Shown here piece by piece: positions 8,416 through 17,559 of a stretch of 64,000 nt of DNA. The translations under genes were made by a program, and so were the position numbers. Position 1 is the stretch's first letter. Each line of letters opens with the position of its first letter. A model generated the notes under the pieces. It was not told the DNA's origin and made no database searches. It was given only the letters and a program-made list of their open reading frames with translations. Source of the DNA: Roseateles noduli. GTDB lineage: Bacteria > Pseudomonadota > Gammaproteobacteria > Burkholderiales > Burkholderiaceae_C. The stretch lies in NCBI GenBank assembly GCA_002205125.1, contig NIOE01000018.1, positions 1 through 64,000 on the forward strand, given 5' to 3'.

Positions 8416-9667
8416 AGCGCAGCGCCTCCGCCGGTTGGACACGGCTGGCATTCCAGCTCGGATACAGGGTCATGACGAAGGACAGCGCCAGCGAGGTCAC
8501 GGTGATCGGCAGGATGTCGCCCCATTGCGGATCGCTGGGCATGTGGCTGATGACGTAGATGCTGGCCGGCAGGAAGGTGGTGTGCAGCAGCTTCTCGATG
8601 GCCGGGACGATGACGTCCAGGTTGTGGGCGACCGCCAGTCCGAGCACCAGACCGCCGAAGGTGCCGATGATGCCGACCAGCGCGCCCTGCACCAGGAACA
8701 CGCCCATGATGGAGCGCGGGCTCGCGCCGAGCGTGCGCAGGATCGCGATGTCGGCCTGCTTGTCCGTGACGGTCATGACCAGCGTCGAGACCAGGTTGAA
8801 GGCCGCGACCGCGACGATCAGCGTCAGGATGATGCCCATCATGCGCTTCTCGACCTGCACCGCGTCGTACCAGTTGGCATTGGTGCGGGTCCAGTCGCGG
8901 ACGTAGACCTCGGGGCCCAGCGCGCGCTGCAGCTGGGCGCCGACCTCCCGGGCCAGCTGCACGTCATCCAGCTTGAGCTGCACGCCGCTCGGCGTGCCGG
9001 TCCTGAACACCTTCGCCGCATCGCCGACATGGATCAGCGCCAGGCCGCTGTCGTACTCGTAGTGCCCCGCCTCGAACACACCCACCAGCGTGAACTGGCG
9101 CAGCGTCGGCTGCACGCCCAGCGGCGTCACCTGCCCGGAAGGAATCGCCAGGGTGATCTTGTCGCCCTTTTGCACCCCCAGCTGGCGCGCCAGCTCGACG
9201 CCCAGGATCACGTTCCATTGCCCGGGCTGCAGCCGCTCCAGCAAGCCCTGCTTCGCCAGCTCGGCCGCAATCGGCGTCACCTTCGGCTCGAACGCCGGAT
9301 CGATCCCCCGCACGATCGTCCCGCGCATGTCCGACCCACGCGCGATCAAGGCCTGACCCGACACGAACGGCGCCGCCGCCACAACATGCGGCTGCCCCTG
9401 CGCCCTCGCCGCCACAGCCTGCCAATCCGGCAGCCCGTCGCCCGTCGGACTCAGCAACTCCACATGCGCGATCACCGACAACATCCGCGCTCGCACTTCC
9501 TTCTGGAAGCCGTTCATCACCGACAACACGATGATCAACGCAGCGACGCCCAGCGCGATGCCAAACATCGACACGCCGGAAATGAAGGAGATGAAGCGGT
9601 TGCGGCGCCCTCCACGCCCGGCCCGCGTGTAACGCCAGCCGATCTGCAACTCATAGGGCCAATTCAT
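8408..9667 (-). CDS. lolC: Lipoprotein-releasing ABC transporter permease LolC/LolE family
   Basis: The 419-residue inner-membrane permease has an N-terminal [13 protein letters not shown] segment, a first transmembrane helix ([20 protein letters not shown]), a large periplasmic domain of about 200 residues, and three C-terminal helices with the FtsX-like fold. Together with LolD it forms the exporter that sorts outer-membrane lipoproteins. Only one permease gene is present here, as in species that use a single LolF-like protein or carry lolE elsewhere; the sequence alone does not tell these apart. The start ATG at 9667 faces the repeat element in the upstream 235-bp gap. Confidence 0.9.
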   Translation of the reverse strand: MNWPYELQIGWRYTRAGRGGRRNRFISFISGVSMFGIALGVAALIIVLSVMNGFQKEVRARMLSVIAHVELLSPTGDGLPDWQAVAARAQGQPHVVAAAPFVSGQALIARGSDMRGTIVRGIDPAFEPKVTPIAAELAKQGLLERLQPGQWNVILGVELARQLGVQKGDKITLAIPSGQVTPLGVQPTLRQFTLVGVFEAGHYEYDSGLALIHVGDAAKVFRTGTPSGVQLKLDDVQLAREVGAQLQRALGPEVYVRDWTRTNANWYDAVQVEKRMMGIILTLIVAVAAFNLVSTLVMTVTDKQADIAILRTLGASPRSIMGVFLVQGALVGIIGTFGGLVLGLAVAHNLDVIVPAIEKLLHTTFLPASIYVISHMPSDPQWGDILPITVTSLALSFVMTLYPSWNASRVQPAEALRYE

Positions 9668-9726
9668 AGGGGGTGGATGCTAACCGCTCACCTCGGGGTC
9701 GCCGCTTAGGGCTGGCTGATGAGCAA

Positions 9727-9883
9727 CGGACACCGGGGCGGGCCCCAGGCCGCTGTCGCATCTCGCTCAGGCGCCAACTCGCACCGCTCACCTGCGGTTC
9801 GCTCTGCTCGAACAGACGGCGCCCAAGTCAGTTCTTTCAGAAAGCTCGATGCGACAGCGGCCTGGGGCCCGCCCCGGCGTCCG
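9727..9883. repeat. Intergenic stem-loop element, copy 1 (conserved core, private arms)
   Basis: A perfect 30-bp inverted repeat (left arm 9733-9762, right arm 9848-9877) extends to 36 bp with one mismatch (9727-9762 against 9848-9883). It encloses an 80-nt core (9770-9849), which runs from GGCGCCAACTCGC to AAGCTCGA and whose last two bases fall in the right arm. The core recurs at 41291-41366, where the arms have an unrelated sequence but again pair. The element lies between the lolC start and the polA stop, ending 20 bp short of the polA stop codon. It has no coding capacity that I trust. It is probably a dispersed genomic repeat with terminator-like or structural behaviour. Confidence 0.85.
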
Positions 9884-9902
9884 CGACGCACCGAGCCGTC
9901 CG

Positions 9903-12680
9903 TCAATGCGCCTCGTCCCAGTTGGCGCCAACGCCAACTTCCGCAAGAAGCGGCACCTTCAGCGCGGCAACGCCAGCCATCAGCGTCGGCACCTCGGACT
10001 TCACCCAGTCGAGCTCCTCGTCCGGCACCTCGAAGACCAGTTCGTCATGCACCTGCATCACGACCTTCGTCTTCTTGCCTTGCTCGTCCAGCGCCTGCTG
10101 GACCGCAATCATCGCCAGCTTGATCAGGTCGGCCGCCGTGCCCTGCATAGGCGCATTGATCGCCTGACGCTCCGCTCCGCTGCGACGCGGACCATTGCCC
10201 GAATTGATCTCCGGCAGCCACAGGCGTCGGCCGAAGACGGTCTCGACGTAGCCCTTGTCCTTGGCGAATTGCTTCGTGTCGTCCATGTAGCTGCGCACAC
10301 CGGCGAAGCGCGTGAAGTAGCGATCGATGTAGTCCTTCGCCGCCTTCTGCTCGATGCCCAGCGACTGCGCCAGCCCGAACGCGCCCATGCCGTAGATCAG
10401 GCCGAAGTTGATGGTCTTGGCGTAGCGGCGCTGCTCCGGCGTGACCGCGTCCAGCGCGGCACCGAAAACCTCCGCCGCCGTCGCGCGGTGCACGTCCTGA
10501 CCCTCCTGGAAGGCCTTCAGCAGACCCGGGTCCTCGCTCATGTGCGCCATGATCCGCAGCTCGATCTGCGAATAGTCCGCCGACACGATGTGATGCCCCG
10601 GCGGCGCGATGAAGGCCTCGCGCACGCGTCGCCCCTCCGCCGTGCGGATGGGGATGTTCTGCAGGTTGGGCTCGTTGCTGGACAGCCGTCCCGTCACCGC
10701 CACCGCCTGCGAGTAGGTCGTGTGCACACGCCCCGTCGTCGCATTGACCATCAACGGCAGCTTGTCCGTGTAGGTGCTCTTGAGCTTGGCCAGCGAGCGG
10801 TACTCCAGGATCTTGGCCGGCAGCGGGAAGTCCGCCGACAGCTTCTCCAGCACCTCCTCGTCCGTCGACGGCGCGCCGGTCGCGGTGCGCTTGACCACCG
10901 GCAGGCCGAGCCGGTTGAACAGGATCTCTCCAATCTGCTTGGGCGAGCCGATGTTGAACGGCTGCCCCGCGATCTCGTAGGCCGCCTGCTCCGCCGCCAC
11001 CATGCGCTGGCCGAGGTCGGCGCTCTGCGCCTGCAGCCTGCCCGCGTCGATCAGCACGCCGGTGCGCTCGATGCGCGCCAGCAGCGCCGACACCGGCATC
11101 TCGATCTGCTCGTAGATGAACTTCAGGCCGGCGTCCGCCTCCAGGCGCGGCATCAGCGTCTGGTGCACGTGCAGGCACATCTCGGAGTCCTCGCAGGAGT
11201 ACTCCGCCGCCTTGGCCACCTCCACCTGCGCGAACGGGATCTGGTGCGCACCCTTGCCGCACAGGTCCTCGTAGCTGAGGCCCTTGCGGCCCAGCACACG
11301 GTCGGCCAGCGCCTCCAGCCCGTGGCCGCGATGCGCCTCCAGCACGTAGCTCTCCAGCATCGTGTCGAAGGCCGTGCCCTGCACCGCAATGCCGTGGTTG
11401 GCCAGCACGTGGGTGTCGTACTTGACGTTCTGCGCGACCTTCTTCTTCAGCGGATCCTCGAGCCAGGGCTTGAGCTTGGCCAGCACCGCGTCCATCGGCA
11501 GCTGCTCGGGCGCGTCCGGACCGTCGTGACGGATCGGGATGTAGGCGGCCTCGCCCGGCTTCACGCTGAAGCTGATGCCGACGATGCGCGCCTGCATCGG
11601 ATCCAGCGAATCGGTCTCGGTGTCGAAGGCGGCCAGTTCCGCGGCGTTCAGCTGCTCGACCCAGGCGTCGAGCCGGGACATGTCCAGGATGGTCTCGTAG
11701 CGCTTGTCGACGGGGATCGCCGGGTGCTGGGCCTCCGCATGGGGATCGGTCGCGCTTGCCGCGCCCACATCGGCTTCCGGCTTGACGCGCTTGGGCGCGT
11801 CGCCGCCGAGCTTGCCTTCCAGGTCGCGCTTCCAGGTCTTGAAGCCGTTGCGGGTGTAGAAGTCGAGCAGCCCCGCCTCGTCGACCGGATTGAAGGCCAG
11901 CGCCTCCAGCGCGGGCCAGCCCGCGACATGCGTGCACAGGTCGCAGTCGACCTTGACGGTCACCAGCTTGCGGCCCATCGGCAGCCAGTCCAGCGCCTTG
12001 CGCAGGTTCTCGCCGGCGACGCCCTTGATCTGGTCCGCGTTGGCGATCACGCCGTCCAGCGAGCCGTGCTCGCCGATCCACTTGGCGGCGGTCTTGGGGC
12101 CCACCTTCTCGACGCCGGGCACGTTGTCCACGGTGTCGCCCATCAGGGTCAGGTAGTCGATGATCCGGTCCGGCGGCACGCCGAACTTGGCCAGCACGCC
12201 GGCCTCGTCCAGCTTCTCGTTGCTCATCGTGTTGATCAGCGAGACGTCCGGCGTCACCAGTTGCGCCAGGTCCTTGTCGCCGGTCGAGATCACCACCTGG
12301 TGCCCCGCCTGCGCCGCCACCCGGGACAGCGTGCCGATGCAGTCGTCGGCCTCGACGCCGGGCACCGTCAGCACGGGCCAGCCCAGCAGCTTCACGACCT
12401 CGTGGATCGGATCGATCTGCTCGCGCAGCGCGTCGGGCATCGGGGCGCGCTGGGCCTTGTACTCGGGGTACCACTCGTCGCGGAAGGTCGGGCCGGAGGC
12501 GTCGAAGACACAGGCGGCGTGCTCCGCGCCGTAGTCGTCACGCAGTTTCTTCAGCATGGCCACCATGCCGTGGATGGCGCCGGTGGGCTGCCCGCCGGGA
12601 CCGCGCAGGTCGGGCATGGCGTGGAAGGCGCGATAGAGGTAGCTGGACCCGTCGACCAGCAGCATCAGAGGTTTGCTCAT
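9903..12680 (-). CDS. polA: DNA polymerase I
   Basis: The 925-residue enzyme fills gaps in excision repair and replaces Okazaki primers. The 5' nuclease domain begins LMLLVDGSSYLYRAFHAMP. The 3'-5' exonuclease domain keeps its metal-binding acids (FDTETDSLD, QNVKYDTH, YSCEDSEM), so proofreading should be active. The polymerase domain shows motif A DYSQIELRIMAHMSEDP, motif B RRYAKTINFGLIYGMG and motif C MQVHDELVFEV. The start is ATG 12680 (MSKPLMLL); the open frame continues far upstream on this strand only because it is antisense to thrB. Length matches the family (about 930). Confidence 0.98.
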   Translation of the reverse strand: MSKPLMLLVDGSSYLYRAFHAMPDLRGPGGQPTGAIHGMVAMLKKLRDDYGAEHAACVFDASGPTFRDEWYPEYKAQRAPMPDALREQIDPIHEVVKLLGWPVLTVPGVEADDCIGTLSRVAAQAGHQVVISTGDKDLAQLVTPDVSLINTMSNEKLDEAGVLAKFGVPPDRIIDYLTLMGDTVDNVPGVEKVGPKTAAKWIGEHGSLDGVIANADQIKGVAGENLRKALDWLPMGRKLVTVKVDCDLCTHVAGWPALEALAFNPVDEAGLLDFYTRNGFKTWKRDLEGKLGGDAPKRVKPEADVGAASATDPHAEAQHPAIPVDKRYETILDMSRLDAWVEQLNAAELAAFDTETDSLDPMQARIVGISFSVKPGEAAYIPIRHDGPDAPEQLPMDAVLAKLKPWLEDPLKKKVAQNVKYDTHVLANHGIAVQGTAFDTMLESYVLEAHRGHGLEALADRVLGRKGLSYEDLCGKGAHQIPFAQVEVAKAAEYSCEDSEMCLHVHQTLMPRLEADAGLKFIYEQIEMPVSALLARIERTGVLIDAGRLQAQSADLGQRMVAAEQAAYEIAGQPFNIGSPKQIGEILFNRLGLPVVKRTATGAPSTDEEVLEKLSADFPLPAKILEYRSLAKLKSTYTDKLPLMVNATTGRVHTTYSQAVAVTGRLSSNEPNLQNIPIRTAEGRRVREAFIAPPGHHIVSADYSQIELRIMAHMSEDPGLLKAFQEGQDVHRATAAEVFGAALDAVTPEQRRYAKTINFGLIYGMGAFGLAQSLGIEQKAAKDYIDRYFTRFAGVRSYMDDTKQFAKDKGYVETVFGRRLWLPEINSGNGPRRSGAERQAINAPMQGTAADLIKLAMIAVQQALDEQGKKTKVVMQVHDELVFEVPDEELDWVKSEVPTLMAGVAALKVPLLAEVGVGANWDEAH

Positions 12681-12799
12681 CCCGACATTGTTGCAGGCGC
12701 GCGGCACTCCGGCTGTCAGCAGGCGGAGCCTCAGCCGGGCGCTCGTCCGGCGTTCGCCTGACGCCTGCCCGGGGGGACGGGCTTTCCCGGGGTCAAGAC

Positions 12800-12805
12800 T
12801 AGAAT
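12800..12805 (+). promoter_or_regulatory. Candidate -10 hexamer (TAGAAT) for the DUF2782 gene
   Basis: TAGAAT lies 10 nt before the chosen ATG at 12816, leaving room for only a very short leader. No good -35 hexamer was seen. Confidence 0.35.
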
Positions 12806-12815
12806 GGGCATCACC

Positions 12816-13160
12816 ATGAAAACCATCCGCCTCGCCCCTCTGTTCGCCCTCCTGGCCGCTGTCGCGTTCCAGGCGCACGCGGCCGACGCGCCTTCCGCGA
12901 CCCCGGCCCCGGCCGAGCCCGCGAAGTTCCGCGACGTGCCCGAGGTGAAGGTCGAACAGATCGTCAATGAAGACGACAAGGTCCGCATCGAGGAAACCCG
13001 GGTGAGGGGCCTGACCCAAAAGGTCGTGGTCAAGAACAAGAACAGCAAGGCGCCCGAGTACGAGATCCTGCTCGGCGACACCGGCCGCGACCTTCCCACC
13101 CGCCAGGGCGACGACCGCGGCAATGCCGGCGCGCGCGTCTGGCGCCTCTTCAATTTCTGA
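12816..13160 (+). CDS. DUF2782 family exported protein
   Basis: The 114-residue product starts with a signal peptide (KTIRLAPLFALLAAVAFQAHAA), followed by an Ala/Pro linker and a compact domain ending in the characteristic Arg/Trp-Arg-Leu-Phe C-terminus. This matches DUF2782, a small periplasmic family of unknown function found beside polA and thrB in Burkholderiales. The start was taken at the second in-frame ATG (12816), which puts basic residues directly before the hydrophobic core; an ATG at 12804 overlaps the candidate -10 element. It is read divergently from polA and precedes thrB by 54 bp. Confidence 0.82.
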   Translation: MKTIRLAPLFALLAAVAFQAHAADAPSATPAPAEPAKFRDVPEVKVEQIVNEDDKVRIEETRVRGLTQKVVVKNKNSKAPEYEILLGDTGRDLPTRQGDDRGNAGARVWRLFNF

Positions 13161-13214
13161 CCCGTCGCGGCTGACCCGCTCCGGTCGGCCCCCGGTCCGT
13201 TCCCCTTCCTTTTC

Positions 13215-14198
13215 ATGGCCGTATTCACCGACGTCTCGACCGGGCAGGCGCAAGCGCTGCTGGACACCCTGGCCCTGGGCGACCTGCAGTCGCTCAAGGG
13301 GATCACCGCCGGCATCGAGAACACCAACTACTTCGTCACCACGACGCGCGACGGCGAGTCGCACGACTACGTGCTGACGATCTTCGAACGCCTGAGCTTC
13401 GAACAGCTGCCCTTCTATCTGGAGCTGATGCGCCACCTGGCGCGCAAGGGCATCCCCGTGCCCGCGCCGCAGCCCGACGCGCAGGACCGCATCCTGCACA
13501 CCGTGGCCGGCAAGCCGGCGGCGGTGGTGGACAAGCTGCTCGGCGGCCACCAGTTGGCGCCCGACGTGTTCCATTGCGAACAGGTCGGCGCCGGCCTCGC
13601 CCGCATGCACCTGGCCGGCCAGGACTTCCCGCTGCACCAGGACAACCTCCGCGGCCTGCCCTGGTGGCGGGAGACCGTGCCGGTCGTGCTGCCGCACGTC
13701 ACGCCGGCACAGGCCGAGCTGCTGACGGCCGAACTGGCCTTCCAGGAACAGCTGGCGCCCGGCGCCGCGGCGCTGCCGCGCGGGCCGGTGCACGCCGACC
13801 TGTTCCGCGACAACGTGATGTTCGACGGCCTGCCCGGTCGCGAGCGCCTGAGCGGCTTCTTCGATTTCTATTTCGCCGGCGTCGACAGTTTCCTGTTCGA
13901 CCTCTGCGTCTGCCTGAACGACTGGTGCATCGACCTGGACAGCGGCCGCCTCGACGAGCAGCGCGCCGGCGCCTTCGTCAAGGCCTACGAGTCGGTGCGC
14001 CCGCTCACCGGCGCCGAGCATCGTCTGCTGCCCGGCCTGCTGCGCGCGGCGGCGCTGCGCTTCTGGATCTCGCGGCTGTGGGACTTCCACCTGCCCCGCG
14101 AAGCCAGCCTGCTCACCCACCACGATCCGACCCATTTCGAGCGCGTCCTGCGCGAGCGCATCGCCAGACCCTGGCATGCGCTGGAGTCCCTGCCATGA
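13215..14198 (+). CDS. thrB: Homoserine kinase (aminoglycoside-phosphotransferase fold)
   Basis: This 327-residue enzyme belongs to the ThrB2/APH-fold class of homoserine kinases, which phosphorylate homoserine in the threonine pathway. The GHMP-kinase class used by Escherichia coli is different. The catalytic loop HADLFRDNVMFDG and the metal-binding FFDFYFAG segment are intact, and the N-terminus (MAVFTDVSTGQAQALL) is typical of Burkholderiales ThrB. The C-terminal end overlaps the start codon of the following membrane-protein gene by 4 nt (ATGA), indicating translational coupling. Confidence 0.95.
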   Translation: MAVFTDVSTGQAQALLDTLALGDLQSLKGITAGIENTNYFVTTTRDGESHDYVLTIFERLSFEQLPFYLELMRHLARKGIPVPAPQPDAQDRILHTVAGKPAAVVDKLLGGHQLAPDVFHCEQVGAGLARMHLAGQDFPLHQDNLRGLPWWRETVPVVLPHVTPAQAELLTAELAFQEQLAPGAAALPRGPVHADLFRDNVMFDGLPGRERLSGFFDFYFAGVDSFLFDLCVCLNDWCIDLDSGRLDEQRAGAFVKAYESVRPLTGAEHRLLPGLLRAAALRFWISRLWDFHLPREASLLTHHDPTHFERVLRERIARPWHALESLP

Positions 14199-15022
14199 TC
14201 CTGCACCTGCAAACGGTCCCGCCGCGCAACGGCCTGCTCTGGGTGCGCCACGGGCTCAAGGTGCTGCGGCGCAAGCCGATCGCGCTGATCGGCCTGTTCG
14301 CGACGGCGATGCTGGTGTCGGCGGTCCTGCAGCTGGTGCCCTTCCTCGGACAGCTGGTCGTGATGAGCGCGCTGCCGCTGATCTCGCTGGCCTTCATGCT
14401 GGCCGCGCACCAGGTGCTGCAGTCCCACACGCCGACGGCCGCCGTCTTCCTGCAGCCGCTGCAGCTGACCAAGGAACGCCGCCGCGCCCAGATCGGGCTG
14501 GGCCTGCTCTACACCGGCTCCACCATCCTCGCGATGCTGCTGGCCCACCTGCTGGACGGCGGCGCGCTGGTGCACGGCATGGATCAGCTGGCGGCCGCCA
14601 AGGGCGATCCGAAGGTCATCGAGGCCATCGTCGCCGAGGGCAACCTGATGCCCGCCATGGCGCTGCGCTTCGCGCTGCTGGGCCTGCTCTCGATCCCGTT
14701 CTGGCATGCGCCGGCGCTGATCCACTGGGGCGGCCAGGGCGTGCTGCAGGCGCTGTTCTCCAGCACGCTGGGCGTGTGGCGCAACAAGGGCGCGTTCACC
14801 ATCTCCGCGCTGGTCTGGATGGGTCTGAGCTCCGGCGTCCTGATGGTGTTCTCGATCCTGGGCATGCTGCTCGGCCTCGTGAACCTGCTGCCCTTCATCC
14901 TGCTGCCCACGATGATGGCGCTGCTCACGGCGTTCTACTGCTCGCTGTACTTCACCTTCATCGACTGCTTCATGTTCGGCGCGCCGAAGGACCTGCCCGA
15001 GACGCCGGTCACGCCGGTCTGA
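14195..15022 (+). CDS. BPSS1780-like multi-spanning membrane protein
   Basis: The 275-residue protein has about five to six hydrophobic helices (for example IALIGLFATAMLVSAVLQLV near residue 30 and SGVLMVFSILGMLLGLVNLL near 215). It also has the FYCSLYFTFIDCFM segment seen in the BPSS1780 family of Burkholderiales membrane proteins, which has no established role. The ATG overlaps the thrB stop (ATGA), so it is co-translated with thrB; conserved coupling to thrB is common in this order. No transporter or enzyme signature was recognised. Confidence 0.75.
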   Translation: MILHLQTVPPRNGLLWVRHGLKVLRRKPIALIGLFATAMLVSAVLQLVPFLGQLVVMSALPLISLAFMLAAHQVLQSHTPTAAVFLQPLQLTKERRRAQIGLGLLYTGSTILAMLLAHLLDGGALVHGMDQLAAAKGDPKVIEAIVAEGNLMPAMALRFALLGLLSIPFWHAPALIHWGGQGVLQALFSSTLGVWRNKGAFTISALVWMGLSSGVLMVFSILGMLLGLVNLLPFILLPTMMALLTAFYCSLYFTFIDCFMFGAPKDLPETPVTPV

Positions 15023-15213
15023 ACGCAGGTCGCCCCGCGTCACCTGAAAGCAGGTGCCGGGTCTTGCCGCTTCTTGCCGCTGCGCCTGCCCGCGCATTGC
15101 TTCGCCATTCGCACCGGCATGTCTCGCAGGAATTGCTAACGACTTTTTCACGTCAGCGTCACTTGCTCTTCGCAGAATCCGCCCGCCTTTACATAGCAGC
15201 GGAGCCTTCACGA

Positions 15214-17436
15214 ATGAGCAAGCAGCACGACATCGTTGCCAGCCAAGACAACGCCAACGAGTACGACGAAGACGTCATCGTCAACCCGTCCGCCAACCCG
15301 CATTTCGAAGACATCCTTGCCGCGCGCCTGTCGCGGCGCGTCGCCCTCAAGGGCGGCATCACCACGGCGGCCTCCGCGCTGCTGGGCGGCTCCATCCTGA
15401 GCGCCTGCGGCAGCAGCGACGACGCCGCCCCCGCGCCGGCGCCCGCCCCGGCCCCGCAGCCGGCGCCGCTGAAGATCGGCTTCAACGCCGTCGCCAAGAA
15501 CAAGAACGACCTGGTGACGGTGGCCGACGGCTACAACGTCAGCATCCTGCACGCGCTGGGCGATCCGATGCACTTCGGCGACGAGTCCTGGAAGGATGAC
15601 GGCTCCGAATCGGCCGAGTCCTACAACCGCCGCGTCGGCGACGGCCATGACGGCATGTACTACTTCGGCATGAGCGATGCCGGCGCGTTCGACGTCAAGC
15701 GCTCCGACCGCGGTCTGCTCGCGGTGAACCACGAGTACGTCGTCGCTCCCTACGCCCTGCACCCGGCCGGCCGCGCCACCGGCGCCGCCCGCAACGCGAC
15801 CGAAGTCGAGAAGGAGATCTACGCCCACGGCATCTCCGTCTGCGAAGTCAAGCGCGACGCCACCGGCACCGCGATGAGCATGGTGCGCGGCTCGCGCTAC
15901 AACCGTCGCGTGACCTCGGCCACGACGATGGACTTCACCGGTCCGGCCAAGGGCAGCGCCCAGCTGCAGACGCTGTTCAGCCCGACGGGCGTGCAGACCC
16001 GCGGCACCAACAACAACTGCGCCAACGGCTACACCCCGTGGGGCACCTACCTGACCTGCGAGGAGAACTACCTCAACGTGATCAGCCGTGCCGCCGGTGA
16101 CGACGCCCTGCGCAGCGGCGCCAAGGAAGTGGCCGGTCTGAACCGCTACGGCCTGCCGCAGAACCGCAAGAGCCCCTACCTGTGGGAAACGGCCGGCACC
16201 GCCGACCTGTTCGCCCGCTGGAACTCGTCGGTCACCGGCGCCGCCGCGACCGCCGACTACCGCAACACCATCAACACCTTCGGCTGGGTGGTCGAGATCG
16301 ATCCGTTCGCGCCGGACTCCGTCCCCGCGAAGCGCACTGCCCTGGGCCGCTTCAACCATGAAGGCGCCTGGCCCGCCGAGGCGGTCGCCGGCAAGCCGAT
16401 CGTCATCTACATGGGCGACGACTCGCGCAACGAGTACATCTACAAGTTCGTCTCCAAGGCGAACTGGGATGCGGCCGATGTCGGCAAGGGCATGGCCGCC
16501 GGCGCCAAGTACCTGGACGAAGGCACGCTGTACGTGGCCAAGTTCAACGCCGACGGCAGCGGCAACTGGATGGCGCTGACCTTCGGCGCCAACGGCCTGA
16601 CCGCCGCCAACACGACCTATGCCTTCGCCGACCAGGCCGATGTCGTGATCAACGCGCGCATCGCCGGTGACATCCTGGGCGCCACCAAGATGGACCGTCC
16701 GGAATGGGGTGCCGTGCACCCGACCAACGGCGAGGTCTACATGACCTTGACCAACAACAGCAACCGCGTGGCCAACACCGCGACGCCGACCGGCAGCCAG
16801 CTCAAGCCGGACGCCGCGAACCCGCGCTACTACGTGGACATGAAGGGCGCGGCCTCGCAGACCGGCAACCCGAACGGCCACATCATCCGCTGGAAGGAAG
16901 ACGCGGCCGACGTCACCAAGCTGACCTGGGACGTGTACCTGTTCGGCGCGCAGGCCGATGCGGCTGCGGACGTGAACCTGTCCGGCCTGGCCGACAGCAA
17001 CGACTTCTCGAGCCCGGACGGCCTGTACTTCGACAAGCGCGGCATGCTGTGGATCCAGACCGATGACGGCGCGTACACCGACATCACCAACTGCATGATG
17101 CTGGCGGCCCTGCCGGGCAAGGTCGGCGACGGTGGCGTGGCGAATGCCGCGGGCGGCACGCAGACCATCGCGGGTGCCAAGGCGACCTCGGACACGCTGC
17201 GTCGTTTCCTGGTCGGCCCGAAGGAATGCGAGATCACCGGCATCGCGATGACGCCGGACTACAAGACGCTGTTCTTCAACGTCCAGCACCCGGGCGAGGA
17301 ATCGACACCGGACTGGAACACGAAGACCTTCGGCAGCTATTGGCCGGCCAACCAGGCCGACCCGACGGTGAAGAAGCGTCCGCGTTCCGCGACGGTCGTG
17401 ATCACCCGCAAGGACGGCGGCGAGATCGGCATCTGA
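15214..17436 (+). CDS. phoX: PhoX family phosphatase (DUF839), Tat-exported lipoprotein
   Basis: The 740-residue protein matches the PhoX family, Ca/Fe-dependent alkaline phosphatases that release phosphate from organic esters outside the inner membrane. The conserved region GTNNNCANGYTPWGTYLTCE, continuing NYLNV, is clear, as are later EYIYKFVSK and PDGLYFD segments of the propeller. The N-terminus holds a twin-arginine motif (SRRVALKG near residue 45) and then a lipobox (LSAC), followed by an Ala-Pro linker. That suggests Tat export and lipid anchoring. A Pho box was looked for upstream and not found. The 190-bp gap before it should hold its promoter. Confidence 0.9.
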   Translation: MSKQHDIVASQDNANEYDEDVIVNPSANPHFEDILAARLSRRVALKGGITTAASALLGGSILSACGSSDDAAPAPAPAPAPQPAPLKIGFNAVAKNKNDLVTVADGYNVSILHALGDPMHFGDESWKDDGSESAESYNRRVGDGHDGMYYFGMSDAGAFDVKRSDRGLLAVNHEYVVAPYALHPAGRATGAARNATEVEKEIYAHGISVCEVKRDATGTAMSMVRGSRYNRRVTSATTMDFTGPAKGSAQLQTLFSPTGVQTRGTNNNCANGYTPWGTYLTCEENYLNVISRAAGDDALRSGAKEVAGLNRYGLPQNRKSPYLWETAGTADLFARWNSSVTGAAATADYRNTINTFGWVVEIDPFAPDSVPAKRTALGRFNHEGAWPAEAVAGKPIVIYMGDDSRNEYIYKFVSKANWDAADVGKGMAAGAKYLDEGTLYVAKFNADGSGNWMALTFGANGLTAANTTYAFADQADVVINARIAGDILGATKMDRPEWGAVHPTNGEVYMTLTNNSNRVANTATPTGSQLKPDAANPRYYVDMKGAASQTGNPNGHIIRWKEDAADVTKLTWDVYLFGAQADAAADVNLSGLADSNDFSSPDGLYFDKRGMLWIQTDDGAYTDITNCMMLAALPGKVGDGGVANAAGGTQTIAGAKATSDTLRRFLVGPKECEITGIAMTPDYKTLFFNVQHPGEESTPDWNTKTFGSYWPANQADPTVKKRPRSATVVITRKDGGEIGI

Positions 17437-17480
17437 TCCGCCAAGGCCCGACGGCTCCGGTCTCACTGGGGCCGGAATGA

Positions 17481-17513
17481 TTCGGGGGGTTCCCGGACGG
17501 GACGCCCCCCGAG
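17481..17513. terminator. Hairpin between convergent phoX and hipA
   Basis: A 7- to 9-bp stem (CGGGGGG at 17483-17489 with CCCCCCG at 17505-17511, extended by a T-A and a G-T pair) lies between the two convergent genes. It lacks a U-tract on either strand, so it is a weak or bidirectional terminator candidate. Confidence 0.4.
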
Positions 17514-17559
17514 TCGTGGAGAGCCCGCGCCAGGCGATGGCAGGGTTCTTCGAACGCCT

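Noticed and set aside
9727-9883. Reading the stem-loop element as an integron attC site, retron or insertion sequence
   Set aside because: No integrase, reverse transcriptase or transposase gene is adjacent, no target-site duplication was seen, and the attC core motifs are missing.
12681-14177. Long leftward open frame continuing upstream of polA
   Set aside because: It is antisense to the clear thrB and DUF2782 genes and has the low-complexity composition of an opposite-strand frame in GC-rich DNA; polA begins at 12680.
15023-15213. Pho box upstream of phoX
   Set aside because: No pair of CTGTCAT-like half-sites at the right spacing could be found.
15208-17466. 750-codon leftward frame opposite phoX
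   Set aside because: No family resemblance; typical shadow of a GC-rich gene on the other strand.
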